64,000 nt of DNA, from positions 372,001-436,000 of the forward strand of contig NZ_JAGGJV010000005.1 of the NCBI RefSeq assembly GCF_017873135.1. The letters run 5' to 3'. This DNA is from Rhizobium herbae. Lineage in GTDB: Bacteria > Pseudomonadota > Alphaproteobacteria > Rhizobiales > Rhizobiaceae. Position 1 is the stretch's first letter. Each line of letters opens with the position of its first letter. The translations under genes and the position numbers were made by a program. The notes under the pieces were generated by a model. The model was given only the letters and a program-made list of their open reading frames with translations, was not told where the DNA came from and made no database searches. This document shows positions 7,467-16,671 of this stretch, in pieces.

Positions 7467-9809
7467 TTATTTCGGCAGCGTATAGGCGATCACGTAATCC
7501 CCCGGCTTGGTGCCGACGGAACCATGGCCACCGGCAACGATCAGGACGAACTGCTTGCCGTCATCCGTCGCATAGCTCATCGGCGTCGACTGGCCACCGG
7601 CGGGCAGCCGACCTTCCCAGAGTACCTTGCCCGTGGTCAGGTCGTAGGCACGCAGATAGTTGTCGACCGCCGCTCCGAGGAAGGCGACGCCGCCCTTGGT
7701 GATCATCGGCCCGCCGATGCCGGGCACGCCGACCTTGAAGGGCAGGGGCAGCGGCGTCATGTCGTGGACGGTGCCGTTCCTGTGCTTGTAGGCGGTGGCA
7801 CCGGTCTTCAGATCCACACCTGCGACATAGCCCCATGGCGGCGCCTGGCAGGGAATGCCGAGGGGGCCGAGGAAGGGGCCCATGAAGACGCCGTAAGGAG
7901 CGCCGTCATTGCGGTTGAGCCCCTGTTCGGAACCCTTCTCGTCCTGCCCCTTGGCCGGGATCTGGTCGCGCGGCACGAGCCTGGAGGTGAAGGCCAGATA
8001 GGTCGGCATGCCGAACATCACCTGCCGCTCCGGATCGACGGCAACGGAGCCCCAGTTGAAGGTGCCGAAATTGCCGGGATAGATCAGGCTGCCTTCCAGC
8101 GACGGCGGCGTATAGCGGCCTTCATATTTCAGCCGCTTGAAGTCGATCCGGCAGGCGAGCTGGTCGAACATCGTCACGCCCCACATGTTCTTGTCCGTCA
8201 GCGGCGGCGGCGAGAAGGTGAGGTCGGAGATCGGCTGCGTCGGCGCGGTGAAATCCTCGGGGATTGCGCCGGTCGGGGCAGGGATTTCCTTGATCGGGAT
8301 GATCGGCTCGCCGGTCCTGCGGTCAAGCACGTAGAGATCTCCCTGCTTGGTCGGCCCGACGAGCGCTGGAACCGGCTGGCCGTCCTTGCTGGTGATGTCG
8401 AGCAGCACCGGCTGGGCCGGAACGTCCATGTCCCAGAGATCGTGATGCACGGTCTGGCGCACCCAGCGCACGGCGCCGGTGGAAAGGTCGAGCGCGACGA
8501 TCGAGGAAGAGTATTTCTCGACATTTTCGCTGCGGCCGATGCCGAGCTGGTCGGGCACCTGGTTGCCGAGCGGAATGTAGACCAGCCCGAGTTTCTCGTC
8601 GACGCTGGAAACGGACCAGCTGTTCGGCGAATTGGTCGTGTAGGTCTGGCCTTCCGGCAGCGGCGTCGTCACGTCCGGATTGCCTGAGTCCCAATTCCAC
8701 ACCAGCGCGCCGGTATTGACGTCGAAGGCGCGGATGACGCCGGACTGTTCCTGCGTCGAGTAGTTGTCGTTGACGGCACCGCCGACAATGATCTTGCCCG
8801 CCGCGATCACCGGTGGCGATGTCGAGTAGTAATAGCCGGCCGGATTGTATTTCATGCCGGTTTCAAGATGCAGCGTGCCCTTGTCGGCGAAGTTGGTGCA
8901 AACCTGGCCGTTGGCCGCGTCGAGCGCGATCAGGCGGGCGTCCGAGGTCGGCAGGTAGACGCGTTCAGCGCAAGGGGCGCCGGCAACGGCAGCTGGATCG
9001 GCATAATAGCTGACGCCGCGGCAGGTCTGGTGCTGCCGGTCCGGGTTCATGCCGGAATTGGAATCGTATTTCCACTTTTCCTTGCCGGTGGCGGCATCCA
9101 GAGCGATTGCCCAGTTGTGCGGCGTGCAGAGATAGAGCGTGTCCTTCACCTTCAGTGGCGTCACCTGGTAGGTGGTCTCGCCGACGTCATCCGGCTTCTT
9201 CACGTCGCCGGTCTGGTATTGCCAGGCGACCTCCAGCGTGCCGACATTTTCGGGCGTGATCTGGGCGAGCGGCGAATAGCGCTGGCCATAGGGCGTGCGG
9301 CCATACTGGTGCCAGTCTCCGTCAGGCACATTGCCGCCGAGGTCGGGGGCCGCGGCCGTCGTGCCGACCGGCAGCTGGCCGGCCAGATCGAGCGGATCCT
9401 GGGTCATCGAATATCCGGCCACGACGATCGAGGCGAGGACCGCGAGAGAAAGCGGCAGGGCGCTGGCCGTATAGACCTGACCGGTCGGGCTGGTAAAGCC
9501 GAGGCCGCGGCGGATGGCCGGCAGGAGCAGAAATAGGCCGAGCAGGATGATGACGCCGCCTCGGGGGCCGAGCTGCCACCAGTCGAAGCCGACCTCCCAG
9601 ATCGCCCAGCCGAGCGTGCCGAGAATGACAAGCGCATAGACCGTCAGCGCCGCACCGCGTCGCGCAAACAAAAGGAACGCGGTGACGAGAAAGCCGATGC
9701 CGGCAAACAGATAGTACCAGCTGCCGCCAAGCACGATGAGCCAAAGCCCGCCGCCGCCGAGCGCCAGCCCGATCAATGCGAAGACGGCGGCCGTCAAGAA
9801 AATCAACAT
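7467..9809 (-). CDS. gcd: Membrane-bound PQQ-dependent dehydrogenase (glucose/quinate/shikimate family)
   Basis: A 780-residue enzyme. The N-terminal 150 residues form about five membrane helices (LIFLTAAVFALIGLALGGGG at the start). The rest is the periplasmic quinoprotein beta-propeller, with GDWHQYGRTPYGQRYSPL, CRGVSYY, DIDFKRLKYEGRYTPPSL and WGYVAGVDL. It oxidises sugars (typically glucose to gluconolactone) and feeds electrons to ubiquinone. The ATG at 9809 has GGGAG seven bases upstream; the longer frame to 9872 has no such site. No pqq biosynthesis genes are in the window, so PQQ must come from elsewhere. Gluconate-type acid release would fit phosphate solubilisation; that is inference. 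Confidence 0.9.
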   Translation of the reverse strand: MLIFLTAAVFALIGLALGGGGLWLIVLGGSWYYLFAGIGFLVTAFLLFARRGAALTVYALVILGTLGWAIWEVGFDWWQLGPRGGVIILLGLFLLLPAIRRGLGFTSPTGQVYTASALPLSLAVLASIVVAGYSMTQDPLDLAGQLPVGTTAAAPDLGGNVPDGDWHQYGRTPYGQRYSPLAQITPENVGTLEVAWQYQTGDVKKPDDVGETTYQVTPLKVKDTLYLCTPHNWAIALDAATGKEKWKYDSNSGMNPDRQHQTCRGVSYYADPAAVAGAPCAERVYLPTSDARLIALDAANGQVCTNFADKGTLHLETGMKYNPAGYYYSTSPPVIAAGKIIVGGAVNDNYSTQEQSGVIRAFDVNTGALVWNWDSGNPDVTTPLPEGQTYTTNSPNSWSVSSVDEKLGLVYIPLGNQVPDQLGIGRSENVEKYSSSIVALDLSTGAVRWVRQTVHHDLWDMDVPAQPVLLDITSKDGQPVPALVGPTKQGDLYVLDRRTGEPIIPIKEIPAPTGAIPEDFTAPTQPISDLTFSPPPLTDKNMWGVTMFDQLACRIDFKRLKYEGRYTPPSLEGSLIYPGNFGTFNWGSVAVDPERQVMFGMPTYLAFTSRLVPRDQIPAKGQDEKGSEQGLNRNDGAPYGVFMGPFLGPLGIPCQAPPWGYVAGVDLKTGATAYKHRNGTVHDMTPLPLPFKVGVPGIGGPMITKGGVAFLGAAVDNYLRAYDLTTGKVLWEGRLPAGGQSTPMSYATDDGKQFVLIVAGGHGSVGTKPGDYVIAYTLPK

Positions 9810-10183
9810 GAAGTATCTCCCGTTGTGGAAAGCCGCGCGCCACGAGCGGTCTCGCTTCCGGCGCTGCGGCACTGGGGTCCAAGGCCTCAGGGAAAGGCAT
9901 TCCGGTTTGCAGGCTGGCCATCGCGCCGGATGGTTTCTCCGCGCGGTGGGCCTCTGTCGGGTGCACGGCGGCAGGAAACGGGTTCAATCACCGCGCGCAA
10001 CGGGATGGAACATAACGCAACGTCCCTGCCTTTCAATGGCCACATTTCGGCACAGCTATCGAAATTATGCATGGCAGGCAGGCGTTTATAGCGAAGCGGG
10101 CCAGGGCCCAACTGCGAAAGGATTTCGGCCGGGCGCCGAAATAGGATAATCGATCGGCACACTGAATCACAACGAGGCCGGAA
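9810..10183. other. Spacer upstream of gcd
   Basis: 374 bases between divergent gcd and a small-protein gene. It must hold both promoters. No clear operator, repeat or additional coding frame is visible. Confidence 0.35.
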
Positions 10184-10426
10184 ATGAAGAAATTGCTGAC
10201 TGTCCTGCTGGTCTCCGTCGCCGCCGTCATCGCCGTTATCGGCGGGCGCTGGCTGCTCTATGTCACCAATACCAGCGATCCGCTGGACGAAGTCGGCATC
10301 GAGCTGAACAGCCGCATGCCGGAGCCGCTGCGCCAATGGGGCTGCGCGCAGCTGAAGTCGAATTTCGCCGAGCGCCTGCCGCCCTATGGCTGTGCAGCGG
10401 CGGACGGCAGCGGTGATTGGCAATAA
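10184..10426 (+). CDS. Small membrane-anchored or secreted protein, unknown
   Basis: An 80-residue protein with a Lys-Lys start and a single hydrophobic stretch (LLTVLLVSVAAVIAVIGG), then a short extracytoplasmic part with two Cys (WGCAQLK, PPYGCAA) that could form a disulphide. GAGG and GGAA precede the ATG. I do not recognise the family. It stands alone, divergent from gcd and upstream of a repeat element. Confidence 0.6.
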   Translation: MKKLLTVLLVSVAAVIAVIGGRWLLYVTNTSDPLDEVGIELNSRMPEPLRQWGCAQLKSNFAERLPPYGCAAADGSGDWQ

Positions 10427-10508
10427 GGTCGAAAGCGGTATCGCCGATACCGCCACCAGACTGCTGACAACCCCCGGAACGTCTTGGTGACCCATGTGGC
10501 ACCGCACT

Positions 10509-10543
10509 CTCCGTCCTCCCCGCCCTTGTGGCGGGGATACAGC
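10509..10543 (+). repeat. BIME/REP-like hairpin element, copy A
   Basis: A 35-base element beginning CTCCGTC and ending CAGC. It contains hairpin TCCCCGCC-CTTGT-GGCGGGGA. An inverted copy lies at 10595-10629 with 26 of 35 positions identical, and the stem differences are compensatory. Confidence 0.75.
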
Positions 10544-10594
10544 GACCCGACGTCCGTAGGGTCAAAGGACTCCTTTCGCCCAAAGACTTGAGCG

Positions 10595-10629
10595 GCTGGA
10601 TCCCTGTGACGAGCACAGGGAAGACGGAG
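10595..10629 (-). repeat. BIME/REP-like hairpin element, copy B (inverted)
   Basis: Read on the minus strand it begins CTCCGTC, ends CAGC and contains hairpin TCCCTGTG-CTCGT-CACAGGGA. With copy A it fills the 301-base gap between the small protein and selO. Repeats of this kind are common between genes in Rhizobiales. Confidence 0.75.
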
Positions 10630-10727
10630 GATGGGGAGCGCCTTTCACACGGTTGACAGTCATCGTATGTGGCAAAAAATAGGTTTGTCAGCAGTCTGAC
10701 GGCGGTATCGTCGAGATCGCCGTTTCT

Positions 10728-12233
10728 TCAGGTCCCGCAAAACGTCCGCAGCACCCGCTCGTCGGGAAGCGGCGGCTCGGCCAGGGGCGCGAACGCCGGC
10801 TGGTCCTCGTAGGGCTTTGCCAGCACCTCGAGCAGTGCCTCGAACAGCGAGAAATCGCCGTCGTCCTCGGCGGCGCGGATCGCCTGCTCGATGCGGTGGT
10901 TGCGCGGGATGAAGGCCGGATTGACGGTGCGCATCGCGGCCGCCGTCTGCGCATCCGAAAGGGTTTCGCGGCCGGTGCGCTCCCGCCAGGCCAAGAGCCA
11001 GGCATCGATATCGGTGGGATCGGCGAAGAGTTCGCGAAGCGGCCCATCGTTCGCATCGTTTTCAGCCGCATCGCAAAGCCTGCGAAACGTCAGGGTGAAA
11101 TCGGCTTCGTTGCGGTGCATGGCGGTCAACAGACCCTGAACGAGATCGAGGTCGCCGTCTTCTTCGGCGTAAAGCCCGATCTTGGCCTTCATGCCGGCGA
11201 GCCAATGATTCTGGAATTGCGGCCCGTAACCGGCGATCGCGTCATTGGCGAGATTGACGGCCTCCGACGGTTCGGGGCAGATGAGCGGCAGCAGCGTTTC
11301 GGCCAGCCGCGCCATGTTCCACTGGCCGATCGCCGGCTGGCTGCCATAGGCATAGCGTCCGCCGCGATCGATCGAGGAAAACACCTTGGCCGGATCATAG
11401 GCATCGAGGAAGGCGCAGGGGCCGAAATCGATGGTTTCGCCGGACACCGCGCAATTGTCGGTGTTCATCACGCCATGGATGAAGCCGACGCAAAGCCAGC
11501 GCGCGATCAGCGAAGCCTGCCGCTCGACCACGGCCTTCAACAATTCCAGATAGGGGCGTTCGCCGTCCTTGATTTCCGGATAATGCCGGTCGATGACATA
11601 GTCGGCCAGTGTCTTCAGACCTTCGGTATCGCCGCGGGCCGCCAGGAACTGGAACGTGCCGACGCGGATATGGCTGGCGGCCACCCGCGTGATGACGCCG
11701 CCGGGCAGCACATGCTCGCGGTAGACCGGATCGCCGGTGACGACAGCCGCCAGCGCCCGCGTCGCCGGAATGCCGAGCGCAAACATCGCCTCGCTGACGA
11801 TATATTCGCGCAGCACCGGGCCGAGCGCCGCCCGTCCGTCGCCGCGCCGCGAATAGGGCGTCTTGCCGGCCCCCTTCAGCTGGATATCGCGGCGCTTGCC
11901 GTTCCTGTCGATCACCTCGCCGAGCAGGATCGCCCGCCCGTCGCCAAGCAGCGGCACGAACTGGCCGAACTGATGGCCCGCATAGGCCATGCCCAGCGGC
12001 TGCGCGCCCTCTGGAACAGTGTTGCCGGAAAAGATCGCCGCGCCCTCGCGCTCCAGCGCATCGGCATCCAGCCCAAGCTCGTCGGCCAGCGGACGGTTGA
12101 ACGTGATCAGCCAGGGCTCGGAAACGGGGGTCGGATCGGCGCTCGCATGAAAATGCGCCGGCAGCCGGGCGTAGCTGTTATCGAAAGGGATGGCGGCGGC
12201 GTGAGCCGGTTTTTCGCGGGCAGGTGATGTCAT
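10728..12233 (-). CDS. selO: SelO-family protein adenylyltransferase (YdiU/UPF0061)
   Basis: A 501-residue pseudokinase-fold protein of full family length. It carries GMAYAGHQFGQFVPLLGDGRA, QLKGAGKTPYSRRGDGRA, VREYIVSEAM-like text and GVMNTDNCAVSGETIDFGPC, which matches the nucleotide-binding and metal-binding segments. SelO binds ATP in reversed orientation and transfers AMP to Ser/Thr/Tyr of redox-related proteins. The C-terminal selenocysteine/cysteine motif appears as TFCGT at the end. The ATG at 12233 is used; the frame extends to a TTG at 12254. Confidence 0.9.
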   Translation of the reverse strand: MTSPAREKPAHAAAIPFDNSYARLPAHFHASADPTPVSEPWLITFNRPLADELGLDADALEREGAAIFSGNTVPEGAQPLGMAYAGHQFGQFVPLLGDGRAILLGEVIDRNGKRRDIQLKGAGKTPYSRRGDGRAALGPVLREYIVSEAMFALGIPATRALAAVVTGDPVYREHVLPGGVITRVAASHIRVGTFQFLAARGDTEGLKTLADYVIDRHYPEIKDGERPYLELLKAVVERQASLIARWLCVGFIHGVMNTDNCAVSGETIDFGPCAFLDAYDPAKVFSSIDRGGRYAYGSQPAIGQWNMARLAETLLPLICPEPSEAVNLANDAIAGYGPQFQNHWLAGMKAKIGLYAEEDGDLDLVQGLLTAMHRNEADFTLTFRRLCDAAENDANDGPLRELFADPTDIDAWLLAWRERTGRETLSDAQTAAAMRTVNPAFIPRNHRIEQAIRAAEDDGDFSLFEALLEVLAKPYEDQPAFAPLAEPPLPDERVLRTFCGT

Positions 12234-12349
12234 GCCTACAAGGTAAGGGCGCAATCGATCTGCGGCAAGGGCGTTGCGACCGCCGCATAGGCCGCGCTAA
12301 GCGTGTTGACGCAATTGCCCAAACGGACATTCAATCAAACAAAAAGCCC

Positions 12350-12820
12350 TCACGCCTTTAACTCAGCTCCAGCAGTCTCGGCCTGCGCCGTGCCGCCGTT
12401 CTCCGGGATTTCCAGCTGCCGCTTGATCGCTTCCTTGATTTCCGCCTCGATGGCGGCGCGCGCGTCGGCGTCCATGGCCTGCAAGTCCTCTTCCGTCAGG
12501 TCCTTGTCGGCGAGAAGCTGCGCCCGGATCTTCTCGGCCAGCGACATATCAGACCATTCCATGAATTCGTCGGCCGCGCTGCTTTCCTTCGGCGCTTCGC
12601 TGATCGCGCCGGTGTCGCTTTCCAGCTTGTCGGCCATCGACAGCCACAGCGCCGAAGACAGCGACGCGGAGGATCCCGATCCGCTGATGGAGACGGTCGG
12701 CGCCTGCGTGCGCTGGCTGCCGCTGTCGGCATCGAGTGAGAGGCTGGCGGACGCTGCGCCGGAGGTTTGGCCGCTGCTTTGCGCGCGATAATAGTTGCTG
12801 ATGCTGTCGCCGATTTTCAT
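12350..12820 (-). CDS. Conserved-looking small acidic protein, unknown
   Basis: A 156-residue soluble protein starting MKIGDSISNYYRAQ. Residues 15-75 are Ser/Gly/Ala-rich and look disordered. The C-terminal half (EFMEWSDMSLAEKIRAQLL, then KDLTEEDLQAMDADARAAIEAEIKEAIKRQLE) is a charged helical domain. The ATG at 12820 is chosen because GGGAG precedes it within a hairpin, and upstream codons look non-coding. Function is not recognised. There is no signal peptide. The N-terminal NYYRAQ plus low-complexity region could be an export or assembly signal, which is speculation. Confidence 0.65.
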   Translation of the reverse strand: MKIGDSISNYYRAQSSGQTSGAASASLSLDADSGSQRTQAPTVSISGSGSSASLSSALWLSMADKLESDTGAISEAPKESSAADEFMEWSDMSLAEKIRAQLLADKDLTEEDLQAMDADARAAIEAEIKEAIKRQLEIPENGGTAQAETAGAELKA

Positions 12821-12824
12821 GCCG

Positions 12825-12852
12825 ATTCTCCCTGCACGGTTGCAGGGAGAAT
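12825..12852 (-). promoter_or_regulatory. Perfect hairpin sequestering a ribosome-binding site
   Basis: Perfect 12-base arms (12825-12836 and 12841-12852) with a 4-base loop end four bases before the ATG at 12820. The 3' arm in the mRNA contains GGGAG, the gene's only Shine-Dalgarno. It could be an RNA switch, attenuator or processing site; the lack of a following T run argues against a simple terminator. Confidence 0.6.
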
Positions 12853-12891
12853 TAAGGCGTGGGACGTGTGCGGGGCTTGCAGATGGTAGGC

Positions 12892-13371
12892 TCAGCCCAC
12901 CGTCTCGATGATGATGTCGGGAATACTTGAGGAGACGATCTCGACGCAGTCGTTCGCCGTGGCAATGACATAAACCCAGCCGTCCGTTTGGAAGAAGGCC
13001 ATCGGGCTCTCCTCGCACCAGAGATGGTTGCGGACGCGAAAGCTGGTTCTGGCCGGTCTGCTACCCAGTTCCCTGGTCTTGTGCCACAATTGCATGAGGC
13101 CGATTTCGTCCATGACCCGGAACGCTGCGACGGACTCGAAACAAACCCTGTAGACAATGTCGCAATACGCGTCACACAGACGGATCGTCAAAGCATATTG
13201 CCCACCATCCTTGAAGAGAGACAGCGGACGAACTTGCCGGGCTGCGTCAGGCAGGAGCCTGTCCGGCGCGTAACCGACCTCGACGACAAGGACATCCGAT
13301 CCGGAGAACGGGGTTACCCATTCTCCGAATTCAAAAGTTCCGTCCCCATAAAGCGTCGGGTCTGCCCCCAC
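12892..13371 (-). CDS. Hypothetical protein downstream of prolyl oligopeptidase
   Basis: About 159 residues from a GTG at 13371, two bases after the oligopeptidase stop. Upstream residues in the longer frame read as out-of-frame oligopeptidase. Visible text includes YGDGTFEFGEWVTPFSG, GGQYALTIRLCDAYCDIVYR and FFQTDGWVYVIATANDC. This pattern of a globular beta-rich protein with several Cys is not a family I recognise. A poorer G+C bias than the neighbours hints at a late-acquired gene. Tight spacing suggests cotranscription with the peptidase. Confidence 0.55.
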   Translation of the reverse strand: MGADPTLYGDGTFEFGEWVTPFSGSDVLVVEVGYAPDRLLPDAARQVRPLSLFKDGGQYALTIRLCDAYCDIVYRVCFESVAAFRVMDEIGLMQLWHKTRELGSRPARTSFRVRNHLWCEESPMAFFQTDGWVYVIATANDCVEIVSSSIPDIIIETVG

Positions 13372-13373
13372 TC

Positions 13374-15467
13374 CTACATCTTCCCCGCCACCTTGATCGC
13401 AAACGCATACTCGAACGCGATCTCCTCGAGCCGCTGGAAGCGGCCGGAGGCGCCGCCGTGGCCGGCGTCCATGTTGGTCTTCATCAGGATCGGCTCGTTG
13501 CCGGTGGTCTTTTCGCGCAGCTTGGCGACCCATTTGGCCGGTTCCCAATAGGTGACGCGCGGGTCGGTGAGACCGCCGAGCGCCAGGATCGCCGGATAGG
13601 GCTTTTCCGAAACGTTGTCGTAGGGGGAGTAGGCGGCCATTCGCTCGTAGGCTTCCCTTGAGTCAATCGGGTTGCCCCATTCCGGCCATTCCGGCGGCGT
13701 CAGCGGCAGCGTGTCGTCGAGCATGGTGTTGAGCACGTCGACGAAGGGCACGGCGGCGATGACGCCCTTGAACTTCTCCGGCGCCATGTTGGCGATCGCC
13801 CCCATCAGCATGCCGCCGGCCGATCCGCCTTCGGCGATGATGTTCGCGTAGGATGTGAACTTCTGTTGATTCAGATAGTCGGCCGCCGCGATGAAGTCCT
13901 TGAAGGTATTGGCCTTCTTCTCCATCTTCCCGTCTTCGTACCACGCAAAACCCTTGTCCTTGCCGCCGCGGATATGGGCGATGGCATAGACGAAGCCGCG
14001 GTCGGCGAGCGACAGGCAGTTGGTGTTGAAGCTTGCCGGAATGCTGATGCCATAGGCGCCGTAGCCGTAGAGCAGGCAGGGCGCCGAGCCGTCGAGCGGG
14101 GTGTCCTTGCGATAAAGCAAGGTCACCGGCACCTCGGCGCCATCCCAGGCGGGCGCCATGACGCGGCGCGTCACGTAGTCGTCGATATTATGGCCGGACG
14201 GCACTTCCTGCGTCTTCAAGAGCGTGCGCTCGCGCGTCACCATATTGTAGTCGTAGAGCTGGCTCGGCGTCGTCATCGAGGAATAGGAGAAGCGGATGAC
14301 GTCGGTGTCGTATTCGCCGGCCCCCGAAAGCCCGAGCGAATAGGCCTCCTCGGCAAAGGCGATCGAATGCTCTTCGCCGCTGCGGCGGTCGCGGATCTTG
14401 ATCTGCGGCAGGCCGTTTTCCCGCTCCAGCCAGACGAGGTGGCGGGCAAAGGCCATGTGGCTGATGATCAGCCGGCCCGGCGTGTGCGGCACGACGTCTG
14501 TCCAGTTTTCCCGTGACGGCTTGTCAACCGGCGTCTGCATGATCTTGAAATCCTTGGCGCCGTCGGCGTTTGTCAGGATGTAGAACACATCGCCGCCTTC
14601 GGTCAGGGAGTATTCCAGCCCCGTTTCGCGCGCCGATACCAGCTGCGGCTTGCCCGTCAGGTCGGAGGTCGGCAGCAGCCAGTATTCGCTGGTCTCGTGG
14701 TCGTGAATGTCGATGTAGATGAAATCGTCGAGCATCGAGCCGCCGACACCCATGAAGAAGCCCGGGTCCTCTTCCTCGTAGACCAGCCGGTCGTCGGCCT
14801 GCGGCGTGCCGATGATGTGGTGGAAGATCTTCGACGGCCGGTGGTTGTCGTCGAGCACGGTGTAGAAGAAGCTCTTGCCATCCGGCGCCCAGGCGCCGCC
14901 ACCGCCGGTGTTTTCGATGATGTCGGCCATGTCCTCGCCGGTGGCGAGATCGCGGACACGCAGCGTGTAATATTCCGAACCCTTGTCGTCATAGCTCCAC
15001 AGCCCACGGCTGTGATCGGTCGAATGATCGACGCCACCCAACCGGAAATAGGCCTTGCCGTCGGCTTCCTTGTCGCCGTCGAGAAGCAGCGTGCGCTCGC
15101 CGCCGTCACGCGGCGTGCGGAAAAAGCGCGGCTGCTCGCCGCCCGTCACGTAGAAGGTGCCATAGGCGAACGGGCCGTCCTTGACCGGGACCGAGCTGTC
15201 GTCTTCCTTGATGCGGCCTTTCATCTCGGCAAACAGCGTCTTCTGCAGACCATCCGTGTCCGCCATCGCCGCCTTCATGTAGGCGTTCTCGGCTTCCAGA
15301 TGCGTGCGGATTTCCGGATCGAGGATCGTTGGATCCTTGAACATCGCTTGCCAGTTGTCGGCGCGCAGCCAGGCATAGTCGTCCGTCCGGGTAATGCCGT
15401 GGCGTGTGTCGGTCACCGGCTTCTTCGGGGCGACGGGAGCGGGCGGCAGGTTCTTGAAAATGGACAA
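13374..15467 (-). CDS. ptrB: S9 prolyl oligopeptidase / oligopeptidase B
   Basis: A 697-residue serine peptidase with an N-terminal beta-propeller (DDYAWLRADNWQAM...) and a C-terminal alpha/beta hydrolase. Catalytic Ser is in EGGSAGGMLMG (about residue 545), Asp in LGGLTDPRV (about 630) and His in MDAGHGGASGRF (about 665). Oligopeptidase B cleaves short peptides after Arg/Lys; prolyl oligopeptidase cleaves after Pro. Specificity is not settled here. The start is a TTG at 15467 with GGAG six bases upstream; no ATG lies in the N-terminal region. A longer TTG frame reaches 15530. Confidence 0.88.
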   Translation of the reverse strand: MSIFKNLPPAPVAPKKPVTDTRHGITRTDDYAWLRADNWQAMFKDPTILDPEIRTHLEAENAYMKAAMADTDGLQKTLFAEMKGRIKEDDSSVPVKDGPFAYGTFYVTGGEQPRFFRTPRDGGERTLLLDGDKEADGKAYFRLGGVDHSTDHSRGLWSYDDKGSEYYTLRVRDLATGEDMADIIENTGGGGAWAPDGKSFFYTVLDDNHRPSKIFHHIIGTPQADDRLVYEEEDPGFFMGVGGSMLDDFIYIDIHDHETSEYWLLPTSDLTGKPQLVSARETGLEYSLTEGGDVFYILTNADGAKDFKIMQTPVDKPSRENWTDVVPHTPGRLIISHMAFARHLVWLERENGLPQIKIRDRRSGEEHSIAFAEEAYSLGLSGAGEYDTDVIRFSYSSMTTPSQLYDYNMVTRERTLLKTQEVPSGHNIDDYVTRRVMAPAWDGAEVPVTLLYRKDTPLDGSAPCLLYGYGAYGISIPASFNTNCLSLADRGFVYAIAHIRGGKDKGFAWYEDGKMEKKANTFKDFIAAADYLNQQKFTSYANIIAEGGSAGGMLMGAIANMAPEKFKGVIAAVPFVDVLNTMLDDTLPLTPPEWPEWGNPIDSREAYERMAAYSPYDNVSEKPYPAILALGGLTDPRVTYWEPAKWVAKLREKTTGNEPILMKTNMDAGHGGASGRFQRLEEIAFEYAFAIKVAGKM

Positions 15468-15587
15468 GGATGTCTCCGGGGTCGATGTGGCGGGAGACCA
15501 TGAGATAGAGAGCCATGCCGCGGCGATCAAGCGGAAAGGCGCGGGAGGCCGATTGTGCGCATCCGCGTTTGTCTTGTCCCGGCGGGC

Positions 15588-16517
15588 TCAGGCGCCGCTC
15601 CAGCGTCCTTTCAGGCTTTGCACCATGTGATCGATCAAGGCGCGGATCTTTGGCGTTTCCGCGTGGCGATCCAGATAGCAGGCGTAGAAATCGAAGGGCG
15701 CATGCCCGGTGACAGCCGTGTCGGGTCCCGAGGGCGGGCCGAACAGCGGGACGAGAAGACCTTGCCTGATGAGCGGATCGACGAGGAAGGCGCCGAGGCG
15801 GGCGATGCCGGCTCCGGCCAGCGCCATTTCCGCCAGCGTATCGATATCGTTGCTGACGATGCGCGCATGCACCTCCGGCTCGAACAGCAGCCCGTCGCGT
15901 GAGAAAGTCCAGCGAAACAGGCGTCCATGGGCGGCGAACCGATAGATCAGGCAGTCGTGATGGATGAGGTCCTCCGGCCGGGCAGGGCGGCCCCTGCGGG
16001 CGATATAGTCCGGCGAGGCGCAGATCACCATCGGCACGGTGGCGAGCTTGCGTGCCACCAGCGAAGGTTCGAGCTGATCGGCAAACCGCACGCTGACATC
16101 GATCCCCTCGGCGATATGGTCGATCACACGGTCGGTGATCACCAGTTCGATATCGACCTCCGGATAGCGGGTGGCAAAGGCCGGTATGAGCGGCGCCACG
16201 ACATGTCGCCCGAAGGCGACGGAGGCTGCGATTTTCAGAGGTCCGCGCGGCGTATCCTGCAGCGAGGAAACGGCGGTGGCGGCAAGCTCGAGGTCGTGCA
16301 CCACATGGCGTACCCGGTCGAAATAGACCTGCCCGCTTTCCGTCGTGCCGAGCTTGCGCGTGGTGCGCTGCAGGAGCCGTGTGCCAAGCACCCGCTCCAG
16401 CCGGGCGATGTTCTGGCTGGCGGCGGCCGGGGTGATGCCGAGCTTGCGGGCGGCGGCTGCGATGCTGCCTTCCTCGACGCTGCGGATGAAGCTCTCGATG
16501 CCTCGCAAAGTATCCAT
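15588..16517 (-). CDS. LysR-family transcriptional regulator
   Basis: A 309-residue regulator of standard LTTR length. The N-terminal winged HTH is MDTLRGIESFIRSVEEGSIAAAARKLGITPAAASQNIARLE; the effector domain starts near PRGPLKIAASVAFG. The ATG at 16517 aligns with the family start. It is divergent from a DUF2798 gene 154 bases away, and LTTRs usually control such neighbours. Effector unknown. Confidence 0.9.
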   Translation of the reverse strand: MDTLRGIESFIRSVEEGSIAAAARKLGITPAAASQNIARLERVLGTRLLQRTTRKLGTTESGQVYFDRVRHVVHDLELAATAVSSLQDTPRGPLKIAASVAFGRHVVAPLIPAFATRYPEVDIELVITDRVIDHIAEGIDVSVRFADQLEPSLVARKLATVPMVICASPDYIARRGRPARPEDLIHHDCLIYRFAAHGRLFRWTFSRDGLLFEPEVHARIVSNDIDTLAEMALAGAGIARLGAFLVDPLIRQGLLVPLFGPPSGPDTAVTGHAPFDFYACYLDRHAETPKIRALIDHMVQSLKGRWSGA

Positions 16518-16671
16518 AACATTCTCACCCGAATAGCGCGGTTCATTCGATAGTTTAGCTTCAAGCTCTATGAAGCCGCAAGCCTCTACCGATGCTTCGA
16601 CGGGGCAGCTAGATATCGCTGCAACACAAGGAAACCTGCCGATTTCCGGCAGTCCGAGAATGGAGAAATTC

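Noticed and set aside
7386-8687. 433-codon plus-strand frame over gcd
   Set aside because: Antisense shadow of a clear quinoprotein gene, Arg/His-rich and without a domain.
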